DNA of 64,000 nt from Kryptolebias marmoratus (GCF_001649575.2 NC_051436.1:7850275-7914274); one strand, 5' to 3'; counted from the first letter of the stretch, positions 13,601 to 24,410 are shown. Notes: generated from the sequence alone by a model not told the origin. Numbers and translations are program-made.

Positions 13601-16600
13601 ACTCTTTTCCTTGGTCCTCTCAGATAGAAGCAGCCAACCAGGACATGCCTCAGTGTGCTGAAAATAGTCTATCCACACCTGCTGCAGCCCCCACCGCAGA
13701 GATTGTCCCTGCTCTAGAACTAGAGCCAACTCCTGCACCTGCCCCTGAGTCTTTCACCCTTCCTGCGGCCCAAGAGACTCCTGCCATCACCAACACAGCA
13801 GAACAGCCTGCTTGGACAGAACCAGAGGCTCAACAGCAGCCTCCACAAGTGACAGTTCAGGAGGCAAATAGTCAAGTGAATTCTGCTCTGCAGTCTGAAA
13901 CTTCACAGATGACCTGGGGAGCAGTACAAGCACAGCAACAGCCATCTTCCTGTTCTTGGCAATCAGCACAAGTGCAGCCTCAGAACCCACCTCCACGACA
14001 GTCCTCACCACAGGTATCATGGGCAACACATCAGCCTAATCAGAACCAAACACATCTTCAGCATACCACAAGTACTTGGACACCTCAAAGTCAGCCATCC
14101 TGGACTCAACCAGAGGAGCAAGCACAAGGGCATGTAAATCCTCAGCCATCCTGGGCTCAACCTCAGCATCCACAGTCTCAGGCACAGGTTCAGCCACCTT
14201 GGTCACACATGAAGGAGAAGCCACACTTGCCACAAATGCAGCCGACTTGGGGCCAAATCCAAGAACCAATGCAACCACAGCCCCCAAACTCATGGACTCA
14301 GCCATCACAAATAGACTCTCAACAGCAACCACCATGGGTGCATGAACCTCAGCAAAAAGCACAAGCTCAGCCTCCTTGGGTTCAACGGGCTCAGCCAGAA
14401 ACACAGTCACAACCACCTTGGGTTCAGGAACAACATCATCCAGATTTACCACAATCATGGCCAAAGGCTCAAGCATCAGGTCAACCTCAACCACCTTGGG
14501 TCTCAGGTCAACCTAAACAGCAACCATCTTTTAATGCCTGGGCTCCATCACAAACTCAAGTCCAATCTCAGCCACCATGGATCCATGGAGCTCAAGTACA
14601 ACCTCAAGTACAACCTCAAGTTAATCTGAATCCATGGGCACCCGTTCCTACTCAAGCCCCATCCCAACCATCATGGGCTCAGCATCCTCCAGAGCATGGT
14701 GGTCAACAACACATAAATACTTGGGCTCAGGAACAAAATCAGCCCCAGCATCAACCACCTTGGGGTCAACCAGTTCCTTCCCAGCCCACACCACAACCAA
14801 ACTGGCAACAGTCCACTCTAAACACTTCACAACAACCACAAATTAATATGTGGCCTCCAGGTCAGGTGCAGCCTCAAGCCCCAGGCAATGACTGGAGACC
14901 ACAGTCACAGCAAACATCTTTAAATGTCCCCACATCTACAGTGAACATCGAACATGTTCCCAAATCTACAATAAACATCCAACCCTCCCCTAAACCTTGG
15001 CTTTCACCACAAAACCAAACCCCTCCTCCTCCACCCCAGCGAATGCACTCCTTTACAATTGGACAAAAAGCTTCATCACCTATCAACCCAATGGCTACTG
15101 TCTTAAATCCTAAATCAACCCCCGGTTCAGCTTATGAGATGCCACTTGTCAGAGGGAAAGGAGCTGATATGTTTGCGAAGAGGCAGTCTCGTATGGAGAA
15201 GTTTGTTGTGGACTCTGAGACTGTGGAAGCAAACAAAGCAAGCCGGTCGACGTCACCAGCTGCTTCCTTACCGAATGAATGGAAATACACACCGAATGTA
15301 CGTGCTCCACCTACACGAGCATTTAATCCTATTCAGTCCCCTTTTTATCCCCCAGCAGCAACAAAGCAGCTTCCTGCAAATAGTCCTGTAACCAAAACAA
15401 AGAAAAAAGACCAGGAGAAAAAGATGCCTGCTCCTAAACCTCTCAATGTGATAGATGTCATGAAGCATCAACCATATAAATTAGATTCTTCACTCTTTAT
15501 CTTTGGCTCAGGAGCAGAGGCTGCCAAGCCCCCTACACCAAAGCCCAGTTGTTCACCCCCTAATCCACTCCCAGATAATCAGCCAATTAGATATGAACAA
15601 ATGGCCCCGGTACAGCAAACTGGACCATTTAATGCTCCATATCCCCAGCAAGCCTATGGGATACCCATGCAGCCTGTAATGCAAGATGGCCAGTATCAGC
15701 AAACCCAAGCTCCTGTTTATCCTTATCAGCAGCCTCCAGGTGGTCCATACCAGCAAGAATATAACCAGCAGTATCAACAACCTGTCCCACCACCAGCTTA
15801 TCATCCCCAAGCTAATCAGTCTTCAAACCTTCCCTACCAACAGGCAGTCCAGGCTGCTTACCAGCCTGCCAGTAGTCCTCCCTATCTGGCAACTCCATCT
15901 GTGCCTTACAAACCACAGCCTACTAGTAGCTACATTGTGCCTAATTTTCCTGTAGCTGCCAGGCCTGAATCTGCGTCTGGTGGCGGCACTGCTCCTAAAC
16001 CTAAGTTTACAGCTAACAAAAGCTCAGCTCAGGTGTGGAAACCTACAGCTGTAGAAAAAGAGTGATTCTTCTTAAATTATGGCAGGCTTATAGTTGGATT
16101 CAAGGGTTTGTGCTCTTGCAGTACACTGCCAAGTGGAAGATTTTGAGTACACACTGTAACCTTGTTTTTTCCTCACCCTACCTGATTTTGGTATCAGTTT
16201 TTAAGGTAAAATGTGCTAAACTTAGGCAATTATATAAAAGAAATCCAAAGTGGTGATGGTATAGGAATGTAGGGGAGCATTATGCTCAGTGTGACTATGG
16301 TGGAGAAAAGAAAAAGTCAGAACTGAATGGTGTCAGTCTGTGAAAGACAGAGGTTTATTTATAAAAGCAATAAGGTTTTATGTAATTATTGATAAAATAA
16401 TTTAAACCAAAGTGAGTTAAATTACGTTAAAATGATTAAAAGATATAAATGTAGTGTAAAAAGAGAAACATTTAAGGGGGTGTGGAGTGCAAGAGAAGGG
16501 TGCGGGGTGTAATAATATGACTTAATTTGAACCATCAGGGATGTCAAATTACAGACATTATAGAACAACTTTGGAATTGTAGGCAATTTTTAGATAAAAG

Positions 16601-19600
16601 AAAAATGAACTGTGACCTTAAATAAGTAAAGGTTTGCTTAAATATATTTATTTCTTCTGTATTTTCTGTCTTTATTGTAGCACCTCCTTAAGTGGGTGAG
16701 TTTTATTTAAAGCTTTTTACCACCTGTTGCGTCATGTTAGACACTATATTTAAACTGCCTCGTATGAAGTCCAGATCTGAGGTCCACATGGTAGGTTTAA
16801 ATTTCAACTTTAGCTTCCAAAAGCGCCTATCTTTTAAACAGTCGTAGGTTTTTCCTTCAAACAAGTCAAACTCATCTATTAGGCTTACCTTTCATTTGTT
16901 TTCATACATTTGTATGCATTCAATGAGCAGATCAGAACTGATACACAAAGAAGAATTGTTGAAAGACTTACATTTGTCCAATAGGGAATGCTCACAAATG
17001 TGTTTTTGGTACAAGGCTGCCTTTTCTTGTATTTTCATTTTTCCTTTTGTGTTGTGTTTCTCTTTATTGTGCACTTTATGTATGATTCACTGCAGTGCCA
17101 TTAAACTATCTTTTATCCTTCTTGGACTTCCTTTCTTTTCTCCTTTGAGCATGTGTTTATGGTTTCTTCCATGTCATGTCTTTTTTTCTGTTCATCTTGC
17201 AAAATTTTCCTCCTTCTTCACCTGTTTTACAAATGCTCACAGTTGATTTAGAAAACGTGTCCTAAAAAGACAGATATTCCTCAACATCTAAATTATTTTT
17301 CACTTTTAAATGAATTAAGGGGAGCATTGAGGAAGCACATACTTGCAGAATACTAAGGATTAACCTTGGAGGCACAAATTTGCAAGGAAATACATAAATC
17401 TTTACCTTGAATCACGATGAATTGGTACTTTGATCACCTTTCCATACATACGTAGCTGCACATAAATTGCAACGTTCTTGAACATTTCTGCGACTGACAC
17501 TCAAATTGTTTTGTTGCAATTTAGTTAAAAAGTGTCTTAATGAGATCCAAAATTGACCACCTTTTTTTGTTCTATTCCAATGTGTCACAATTTGGTTTCA
17601 TATGATGCCAAACCCTCTCCAAGTTGGTTCACACTTTTTGACTCACTAATACAAGAAAAGCTGATGACAGGTTCATATTTTGAGAGAAAATTTGTCACAG
17701 AAATTGTTTGAACACGTTCAAAATTTCAGTGACACGAGAGCATGGCCCTGTGGCACACACAAGGAGATTGAGAACTTTCACAAATGCTACGAGACATTAT
17801 GAAAATCCCTCATCAATGCCATTTGCAAACTGTCTCCAACAGTTGCATCCTAGTGACATACAGGCTTTAGCAATTCAGAATAATTTAACTGATTCTAGTG
17901 GGTGTTTATTAATTTCATAAAAGTGTAGGTATTTCTTATCCTGGAGTTTTAACTTCACATTGCATCATTTGGCTATCAGTAACTATATCTGGCAGAATTT
18001 CAATGTTATTATCAAAATAACTGGCTAGCAAGTTACTAGCTAGGTTATGCATTAGCTAGTAAAGCTAAAACATACAATTTACAATTGTTTTTTTTGCTAA
18101 GTTGACTGTTATGTGACACAACACTGATTCATCTCTCGAGTTTAGAACCCTTTTCATTACTGATTTATTTATTGATCAAAGTTATATAAATAAGCAAAAA
18201 ACCTTCAATTGAAAAATTGCTCGAGAACATCACTGAAATGTGGAGAAATTAGTCCAAAGAAAAACCGTGAAAGATTTTCTGAAACCCTGGAAAACTATTA
18301 AGTAAAAAATATGAGAAAGTCTGGTTCTTTAGAACCAAAATATAAAGAAAGGAGGCATCAGAGTTTTGAACACTTCTGTACATTAGCTTCTCTTTCATAG
18401 ATATATGTTAAATTAACAAAGGCAGGTAGTCAAACATAGTCGCATAGGCAGTCTCCTTCAGGAGAACCAAAACATGATCAGATTGTCTTTTAATCAGCTC
18501 ATTCTTTGCCTTGTTTCTTGCATTGCTGCACTTGTTTTGAGCTTCCCGGATGTGGGTCTTTTTATTCTTTCTTTACTGATTTACCATTAGCTTTTCTATA
18601 GCTGCCTTTTTCCCCATTCTGTTCTGTCCTTACCATTTTTTCATAATATAGTGCACACCACTTACCAGAGGATGGCAGCACTGCCTTATCTTCATGTCAA
18701 GTGCATTCAGTAGACCAAATTGTGATAAAAGAGACTATATATGACATTTGGGTACCATTCTAAAGATGTCAACAGATTACTTTCATATTAAATATTTAGC
18801 AGGCACCATTATATTGCAGTTTTCAAGTGAAGGAGACTTACTGAAAACAAGCTGGATGTGCTTTGTTTGCCTCTTGACCCAATTGTTTTGGGAAATGCGA
18901 GGGCAGAAAGGTTTAAGAAGCTTACAATGAAATGGGAGACTAATCCACATCAAAATTAAAGATAACAAGTGATAGAGCTTTTGTATTTGGTGACTGGTTT
19001 AGATCTGAACTTGATTTTCATGTCAGTTTTAAGCCATGAAAAAACAGCAATTAAAAAAAATATGTTGAAAAGAACTAGTCATCATTTTTTGCTGTTTTTT
19101 AAGCTGATTTGCAAGTCAGCCAGACAATAATGAGCCTTTACTAAAATAAACATGTCTGGATCCTTCTCTGCAGGCGCTTGGCAGGAGTTACTCCCTTTCC
19201 CCACTAGCCAGGGTGCCAGTCATGGGCCAGAAATCAGCTTGTGCTTCTTCGTCTCCCAAGCCTTCAAGCCGATCCTCCATAACTCCTCCAGCAAGGCAGA
19301 CCTCATGGCTGGAAAAAGGCTTCAAACCCCTTACCCCCTGGGAGGCAGCCTCCTGCCACCCCCTGGGCCTCGTAGAAGAAGCCTTTGCTTTCCAGAACCT
19401 CCAGCAATCTCTAGCCTCAAATGTCCGCTTGGCAGCCCAGCGTAAAATGCTGCCGGAGGTGCCAGCAGAGTGGCAGGCCAAGGTTACTTACCAAACCCCG
19501 CAGAAAACGGGCAGCCAGACTTGGAGCCAAAGCCGCAGTCAGAGTCGAGCTCCAATCCCATCATTTGTGTCTCCAACAAGAAGCCCTGTTTCCACTCCAG

Positions 19601-19767
19601 CGAGCCATGTTGGTTACAGGTCCCTGCCGAGGCAGTGGCGGCCTCAAAAGTATATGGCCGAGGCAAATCAGAGGCCTTTAGCGTCTTTGTCTCAGAGTAA
19701 CAGGCCGTCAGAGAGGCAGACTTACAAGTCTGTGTACACCAGTAGTACCTGGAGTTGGCGGCGATAG
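7457..19767 (+). CDS. synpo2: Synaptopodin-2 (myopodin), missing first exon; two alternative C-termini
   Basis: Actin-bundling Z-disc adaptor that in mammals binds alpha-actinin, filamin and, through BAG3, the chaperone-assisted autophagy machinery. Visible exons are 7457-7608, 8235-8986, 12368-16065 and alternative 19174-19767. Joins are AG|A (Arg), A|GG (Arg) and Gln|Ala, all in frame, giving 1533 residues (short form) or 1720 (long form) without the upstream exon. Identity rests on the half PDZ domain (EGDEVVSING), KHRARHA-RLRRNESLSEKQVKE, KGVLMFKKHRQRAKK, RDERIS, FKEAPKVSP, GPEEDYLSLGAEACNF, MFAKRQSRMEK, NVIDVMKHQPYKLDSSLF and the final QVWKP. The motif KGxxMFxxRxxR occurs three times, and basic clusters match the mammalian nuclear-localisation regions. 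Longer than the roughly 1100-1260 aa human forms because of a Gln/Tyr tract and a Trp-repeat region. The a/b duplicate is not resolved. Confidence 0.95.
7609..8234 (+). other. SYNPO2 intron with an interspersed repeat copy
   Basis: GT..AG intron. 7707-7730 is a small 'catccatccattttcttt' fish repeat scrap. About 7780-7955 is a plus-strand copy of the 'gtagctgagagtc' family described at 44020. Confidence 0.75.
7780..7955 (+). repeat. Interspersed repeat, 'gtagctgagagtc' family
   Basis: Carries the family core: 'ccaccatagctaattgagctc', 'atggctatgactcagtcaat', 'gagctacaatttggtgtggt' and 'gtagctgagagtcc', in the same order as at 12001-12190 and 24120-24260. Confidence 0.75.
8235..8986 (+). CDS. 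synpo2: SYNPO2 exon: linker after PDZ
   Basis: Acceptor ccaaaag, donor gcta|gtaagt (consensus). Encodes about 250 mostly acidic, low-order residues. Landmarks shared with human synaptopodin-2 are ESTTLHI, GDMVELQVSLSEQ and the final KHRARHA. The rest is poorly conserved, as in this family. Splits an Arg codon with the next exon (A|GG). Confidence 0.9.
9410..9605 (-). repeat. Interspersed repeat, 'gtagctgagagtc' family
   Basis: Minus strand reads 'ctctcagaaagtaat', 'catctacaactgatggct', 'tgactttag', 'cagttttacagata', 'caaatttggtgtggtagtag', in family order. Confidence 0.75.
9681..9696. repeat. GGGTCAAATTGACCC palindrome
   Basis: tgggtcaaattgaccca is a perfect inverted repeat, the second occurrence after 6951. 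Confidence 0.6.
10680..11240. repeat. Degenerate TTTAGCTTTTAGCTA tandem array with shared flank
   Basis: Flank 'tttttgcaatcaaactacttcctcata..gcgctattttag' and 'gtaactcttatgcc..actttatttacaaa' recurs at 27880-28060. From 10910 the TTTAGCTTTTAGCTA-type unit repeats. Confidence 0.75.
11545..11890 (+). repeat. Interspersed repeat, 'gtagctgagagtc' family, near full length
   Basis: Runs from 'tgatcgccctcattt..aggcgataat' through 'agcaaaatatcttgtgaact', 'gattttaatgag', 'ctgccacagctaattgactttagcaag' and 'gctaaaatttggtgcggtaa' to 'aaaactctggcag'. Another copy follows within 40 bases. Confidence 0.8.
11930..12265 (+). repeat. Interspersed repeat, 'gtagctgagagtc' family
   Basis: Second of two near-tandem copies: 'ggatgtacaactacaactgctta', 'atggctgctacaactgtttgacttta', 'attgggtgtggttgtagctga', 'aaaactttga'. 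Confidence 0.8.
12368..16065 (+). CDS. synpo2: SYNPO2 large exon (short-isoform C-terminus)
   Basis: One 3.7 kb exon after a tatgcag acceptor; it ends in a tga stop at 16063. Encodes in order: RLRRNESLSEKQ; KGVLMFKKHRQRAKK (basic, NLS-like); an acidic patch; KGALMFAQRRLRM; a Gln/Tyr-rich tract (12964-13155); RTAKPF; the conserved RDERIS to EACNF block; a 396-codon Trp/Gln/Pro repeat region (13813-15000); KGADMFAKRQSRMEK; the conserved VRAPP..NVIDVMKHQPYKL block; a second Gln/Tyr-rich stretch with a PPxY motif (15790-15801); and the terminal QVWKPTAVEKE. An internal donor (cag|gtgtgg, exon end 16032) allows splicing to 19174. Confidence 0.96.
12964..13155 (+). repeat. synpo2: Gln/Tyr-rich (prion-like) coding tract in SYNPO2
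   Basis: 64 codons, 33 of them Gln (mixed CAG and CAA) and 12 Tyr. The mixture of codons argues for a maintained protein tract rather than a pure CAG microsatellite expansion. Confidence 0.9.
13813..15000 (+). repeat. synpo2: Imperfect Trp/Gln/Pro coding repeats in SYNPO2
   Basis: About 396 codons with 25 Trp, spaced on average 16 residues, most in contexts such as QPPWV, QPSWAQ or NxWAP with Gln/Pro spacers. The human protein has only a short PPPWPQPAPW stretch, as I recall it, at a different place. Confidence 0.85.
16033..19173 (+). other. Alternative intron, and 3' UTR of the short SYNPO2 form
   Basis: If the donor at 16033 is used this is an intron to 19174; if not, the first part is 3' UTR after the stop at 16063. 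I see no AATAAA soon after the stop, only ATTAAA variants much further down. 18250-18390 resembles one end of the transposon family of 59706-61105. Otherwise AT-rich with no exon-like segment. Confidence 0.6.
18250..18390 (+). mobile_element. End fragment of a DNA-transposon family (see 59706-61105)
   Basis: 'gtctggttctttagaaccaaaatataaag..ggcatcagagttttgaacacttctgta' parallels 'gtctggtttcttggaagcaaaatattagg..gacacaagacttttgtacagagct' at 61040-61100. Confidence 0.5.
19174..19767 (+). CDS. synpo2: SYNPO2 alternative last exon (long isoform)
   Basis: Acceptor tctctgcag; 594 bases ending in tag, 197 residues. Begins ALGRSYSLSPLARVPV and contains KGFKPLTPWEAASCHPLGLV and AFQNLQQSLASNVRLAAQRK, a block I recognise from the C-terminal parts of long synaptopodin/synaptopodin-2 forms. 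It is entered in phase 0, exactly matching the internal donor at 16032 in the large exon (Gln|Ala), so the long form replaces the terminal VWKPTAVEKE by this domain. Confidence 0.85.
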   Translation, partial: ALGRSYSLSPLARVPVMGQKSACASSSPKPSSRSSITPPARQTSWLEKGFKPLTPWEAASCHPLGLVEEAFAFQNLQQSLASNVRLAAQRKMLPEVPAEWQAKVTYQTPQKTGSQTWSQSRSQSRAPIPSFVSPTRSPVSTPASHVGYRSLPRQWRPQKYMAEANQRPLASLSQSNRPSERQTYKSVYTSSTWSWRR

Positions 19768-19773
19768 AATAAA
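19768..19773 (+). terminator. AATAAA poly(A) signal candidate
   Basis: AATAAA begins directly after the long-isoform stop codon. Use would give a very short 3' UTR. Further AATAAA motifs follow near 20888 and 21895, so the true end is uncertain. Confidence 0.35.
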
Positions 19774-20050
19774 GCCAGTGTGTGAACAAGGAAAGTCTTG
19801 GTATTATCAGATTCCACAAACTTCAATGTAGTTAACGGTAATAGAATGTAAAGAAGGCAAACTAATACCTGATTGGACTTGGTGAATTGCTATTGTTCTG
19901 GGTTTTTTTGTTTGTTTGTTTTGCTATTTTTCCAAATTCTATTGGGCTGTTTTGCTCTCATGTTCTTTGACGTAAAGGGTTTCAGATGAATTTGTCTACT
20001 TCGGATGCAACAGTCATGTGAGAAAAGAGATAGTGGTGGTTCATTGTATT

Positions 20051-20235
20051 AGTGGTGTCCAATCCTGGTCCTGGAGGGCCGCTGTCCTGCATGTTTTAGA
20101 TGTTTCTCTGCTCGTCGGCAGGTCTTCACATTTTGCCGAATCCTGCTAATTACTCATTCATCCAGATCAAGTGTGTCAAAGCAGAAAAAAATTTAACAGG
20201 ATAGTGGCCCCCCAGGACAAGGATTGGACACCGCT
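20051..20235. mobile_element. Complete palindromic MITE (about 185 bp)
   Basis: Terminal inverted repeats of about 30 bp: agtggtgtccaatcctggtc at the left and ggattggacaccgct at the right, with few mismatches. No coding capacity. Same family as 5409 and 58699. Confidence 0.85.
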
Positions 20236-22859
20236 GGTTTACATGAACTTACAAAATGATGTCAGTATTATGTCATTATGACAGTAAGCTAAATGTTTAC
20301 TAGATAGAGTATTTTACACAATGAAGCGTGCCTGAACTGTGACTAATCAGATGAGGAACTGAGAATGTTGTTTTGAATGAATATGAGAGCAAATGGTCAC
20401 CCGTCATATGTTCAGATTTGTACTGGAGAAGATGACAACAATGAACAACTTTGTGGTGTTTCTTAAAGAATTTTATGCTTTAAAAGTTCTTTACTGATTT
20501 TTCAAAAATACTGTTTGAAAAGCCTGTTGCTAAACATTGATTAACGAAAGTCAAACCTTCCAGCAAAATTGCACTAAATTGCCTCTTCAGGACTAACTTT
20601 TTGTTGCATAACGGGCACGTTTTCTTCAACACAACCAAATTGGAATGACACTAAAGTTAACAACATGACTGAGGTAATGCAAAACTTACCACTTCATGAA
20701 TGTTCTCATGGACGGGTGATATATCAAATATACTCAAGATATCACAACTATTTCCATGTGAGATATCTTAAATTACTATTTTGCAATTAACCAGTATAAA
20801 TCTTGCATTCTTTCAGCCCTCAACTACACTTACTGTGACAACAATTATTTTTATTTGTTGAAAGCTTATGGTTGACGCTTCCTGGCTAAAAATAAAACAT
20901 TTGCTCTTCCTAAATAAATTTTGAATTTCCCCCCTTATTGCAGATTAAAAAAACAAGTCCAATAGATTAGTGGATTTGAATCACTGGAGTTATTTTGTGC
21001 ATTATTGGGTTGAAATGACCATTTCTACAAGAATTTAGAGGGGCTGTTAATAAATTAAGATGCCTATAATGAATTGCAGTATATGGAAGGTCCATACCAT
21101 CCAGTTTTACATACATCCAGTGTGTGTTTTTAAGACACTTCTTTGTATTCAGGCTTATGATCTCCTCACTCATTTCACACCCAAAGAAAAATTGTCTACA
21201 CTCAAGACGAAACTGATTGAAGCTTAAAGCTTGAATTGCCAATTTGTTTCAAAACCATGAAGTTTGAAATGTTTTTCCTCACAGGATCCCCTTTTTTTAA
21301 GAACCTAACCTGTTTTGTGTCATAAAAAAATGACACAGGAACAGAAACAATTCAGGTCATTGTTTAGTTTGTTGTTATGGTTTTGCAGTTCAACTTGATT
21401 TTATATGTTTTTGCTGTGGATTTCTGTGTTTTTACATCTTGCATGTTTGTGCTCGGATTGATTGTGATTTTTTTCTTTCTATTGTTTTGTGCTCAATCCT
21501 CTGAGCTTGGGGACAAGATTAGAGATGTTTTCACAACAGAAAATCTTAACGTCATAATGTAATTAGTGGTGCCTTTGAAATGAGGCTTAAAACTTTGGGG
21601 AAAGGTTAGCGTTATAACTCAGCACGTATTACATAAGCTCTAATAAGTGAGATTAATTTGCTTATTTACCAGAAGCATTTTAATTGGTGCATTACCATAC
21701 GGCCACTCATTGCACTCATGCTGTTTTATTAAAGCCGGGCAATCATTTGGTGGGATGGGAAGCAAATATTAACAAAGTATATAAAAATGATTGTCTTTGG
21801 TGTATGAAAGGTCATCTGTGAGTTACAGGGCTGCGGACATGTGGATTATATTTGGTTTAGACTTTTACTGTAATTTTGAAACCATCTCCAAAGAATAAAA
21901 TTAGAGTGGTTGTTTTTACTCACACAGAGTGTATATTCCCATAAAGCAAACGGCTATAAATAAGATTCATCACACTGTTGTCTCAGCTGCCTTGATGTCA
22001 CATCAAACTATTGCATACCTGTAAGGATTTTCTGTATAGTCTTCTATCAAACAATAAGTATTATGGTCATAATACAATACCACCAGTTTGTGTTCCATCC
22101 TGATTTTATAAAAATAAACACAAGAAATAGCACCGTTTCCGAAACTACGCTGTGTGCATTTCTTTGTTTTTTACTCCAAGCTTAAAATCGTTGGCTCATT
22201 CTTCCATTTTACAAAGTTTTTCTTGTTGTTGTTGTTGTGTTATGTGATGTGAAGTCTTGAATAATCCCTCCATGTTCAGTGCAGGGGCCTTGGAGGGTGG
22301 GGGCATGTTTCCATAGTGACCTCTGGTTACATAACAGTTTCTACCAACTGTGGCTGCATCATTAGAGAATGACAGATAAGAAAACAGGAGGGGGGGGGGT
22401 TGGAGACCACTAACAAAAAACATTTCCCTTCTAGTTTAAATTTAGAGAGCAATTTTATGCAATTCAGAGGAGGAATTTTTAGCCATAAGAGCAAGACGAC
22501 ACAAAACGGTTTCAAAATATTCTATTTTGCTAGTAAAGTTGGTGCTGTATACTTTTATTTCTCTCTGTTCTAGTTTCTGTTCTTCAGATTTCTTCTCTGT
22601 TTGTCTGCTCATTTAAAAAAAACTACAGTATATGGGTAAAGTACATTTACCATGGTTAATTAATTAAAGCTGACTGTAATTTTAGGTGAGATAATTGTGT
22701 TAAAGAATATCCACATGATTGTATTTAAAACTAACAGGATCTGACTGGTGAGCAGGCCTTCAGGAAACTCCAGTCTAAATAAATTCGTTTATCATCAGCT
22801 GTTCGCTTCTCAAGTATGGAAGCCCATTTCCACCACTGACAAAAAATAAACTGTCTCTT

Positions 22860-23010
22860 AATTATGGGTTTCAAAGTTGTAATTATAGCATTGTATCTCA
22901 TAATTATGACTTTTGAAGACATACAAATGTTACACAGAGTCATAATTATAAGATACAGCATCACAATTATGAGTTTCAAAATCATAATGACAATTTTGAA
23001 ACTCGTGACG
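22860..23010. repeat. Simple repeat based on TCATAATTATGAGTTT
   Basis: Alternating cataattatgac, aattatgagttt and gtttcaaa(g/a)t units in both orientations. Confidence 0.65.
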
Positions 23011-23045
23011 AATTTTAGTGAAACTCAGAAAGTAATCATTGGGTG

Positions 23046-23170
23046 TCCATCCATCCATCCATCCATCCATCCATCCATCCATCCATCCTACTCGTTTTTC
23101 TATTCAGGGTCGCAGAGGAGCTGGTGCCCATCTCCGGTGGTCATTGTGGGAGAGATGGCGTACACCCTGT
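23046..23170. repeat. (ATCC)n with adjoining retroelement-like tail
   Basis: Eleven ATCC units at 23046-23088, followed by 'tattcagggtcgcagaggagctggtgcccatctcc', resembling the end of fish non-LTR elements that terminate in tetranucleotide repeats. The link to a named family is from memory. Confidence 0.6.
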
Positions 23171-23179
23171 ACATTTATA

Positions 23180-23480
23180 CTGATTACCTTTTAAAGTCAA
23201 CCCAACTTAAAATGACCACCGCAGCTAATTGTCTTTAACCAACACACAAATGGCTCTGAGTCAGTCACTTTTACAGATATAGAGGTAAAATTTATTGAGA
23301 TAGTAGCTGAAAGTCATTCAGAACACATAATCTGAGTGATGACATCACAAAAGATTTTGCAATATTACTTGAGATTGCACATATTTGTTATTTTCAAGAT
23401 TTGCCCAAAATGGCTCTAACCCCGTCATTCCGAGCATAAGATGATCATGGTTTAAAACTCTGGAATGAAAGGTAGTGAGT
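23180..23480 (+). repeat. Interspersed repeat, 'gtagctgagagtc' family
   Basis: 'aaaatgaccaccgcagctaattgtcttta', 'atggctctgagtcagtcacttttacagatata', 'gtagctgaaagtcattcag' and 'aaaactctggaatga', in family order. Confidence 0.8.
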
Positions 23481-24084
23481 AATATGCATTCTTTCAAGGA
23501 CTGTTAGACCTTTTAATTGTTATTTTGAGTGCTTGACTGTTCTCGGAACTATTTATCAGAGGGTTTTAACATTAAACTCATCAAAATGTTTTACTGTCTT
23601 TCCTCAGCTGTCCAGCTCCTGATGAGTGTAAAGTTTCTGGCTAAGCAACAAGTCCTTTTGTTCAGGACTCGATCCTGAGCTGCAATCAGAGGGCAAAGTG
23701 AGCAGTAGTGACCGTGCTCTAAATTTAGTCCCCACCCTCCTCCGAGGGGCCTTCAGGACAGGTAAGCATCTCTTGGGCCTCTCCACAGGTGTGCTGTCTG
23801 CTTCGAATGTCACACACGGACTTTGAATCAGGCCTGACCCTCCGTACCCCCTGGAGTTGTTTCCTCAAAGTTCTCCTTTTCTTGTAGCTGTTTTTTTTTT
23901 AAACTAAAAATGGTAACCATGCTGTCTTTTGACCTTTTTTCATTGTTAGTTCTCAAGACATGTGGATCATATTTGTTAAAAAAATCCATTTAGAAGAAAA
24001 TTGCTATATTCTCCACTAAATGTAAACAGTGATTTTTCAAATGATTAGCATGATAAGCACACTTCTGAATTCACTGTAAATGAT

Positions 24085-24410
24085 ACCAAAGGCAAAAGGT
24101 GATGTTTTTGCCCGTGCATGTGTGTAATGGCCGCCACGGCTAATTGACCTTATCAAACACAAAAATGGCTATAAGTCAGTCAATATTACAGATATAGAGC
24201 TAAAGTTTGATGTAGTAGTAGCTGAGAGGCATCCTCAGCACTAACAGATTACAAGCTCTTACAATGTCACATGAGATCGCAAATGGCATCATTTCCAAGA
24301 TTTGACCTAAACAGCTGTAACTTTGTTGTCTCTCAGCACAAGACCGTTTTAGTTTAAAACTCTGGTGGGACACATGCATTCTTTTCAGGAATGCTCGACC
24401 TTTAATTTGA
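24085..24410 (+). repeat. Interspersed repeat, 'gtagctgagagtc' family
   Basis: 'atggccgccacggctaattgacc', 'atggctataagtcagtcaatattacagatatagagctaaa', 'gtagtagctgagag' and 'aaaactctggtggga'. It ends about 450 bases before the MYOZ2 start codon. Confidence 0.85.

Noticed and set aside
14036..14494. Long antisense ORF (152 codons) opposite SYNPO2, and other overlapping frames at 12796-15810
   Set aside because: Produced by the CAG/CCA/TGG-biased codons of the Trp/Gln/Pro repeats on the sense strand, which leave few stops in other frames. The sense frame has clear family motifs; the others have none.
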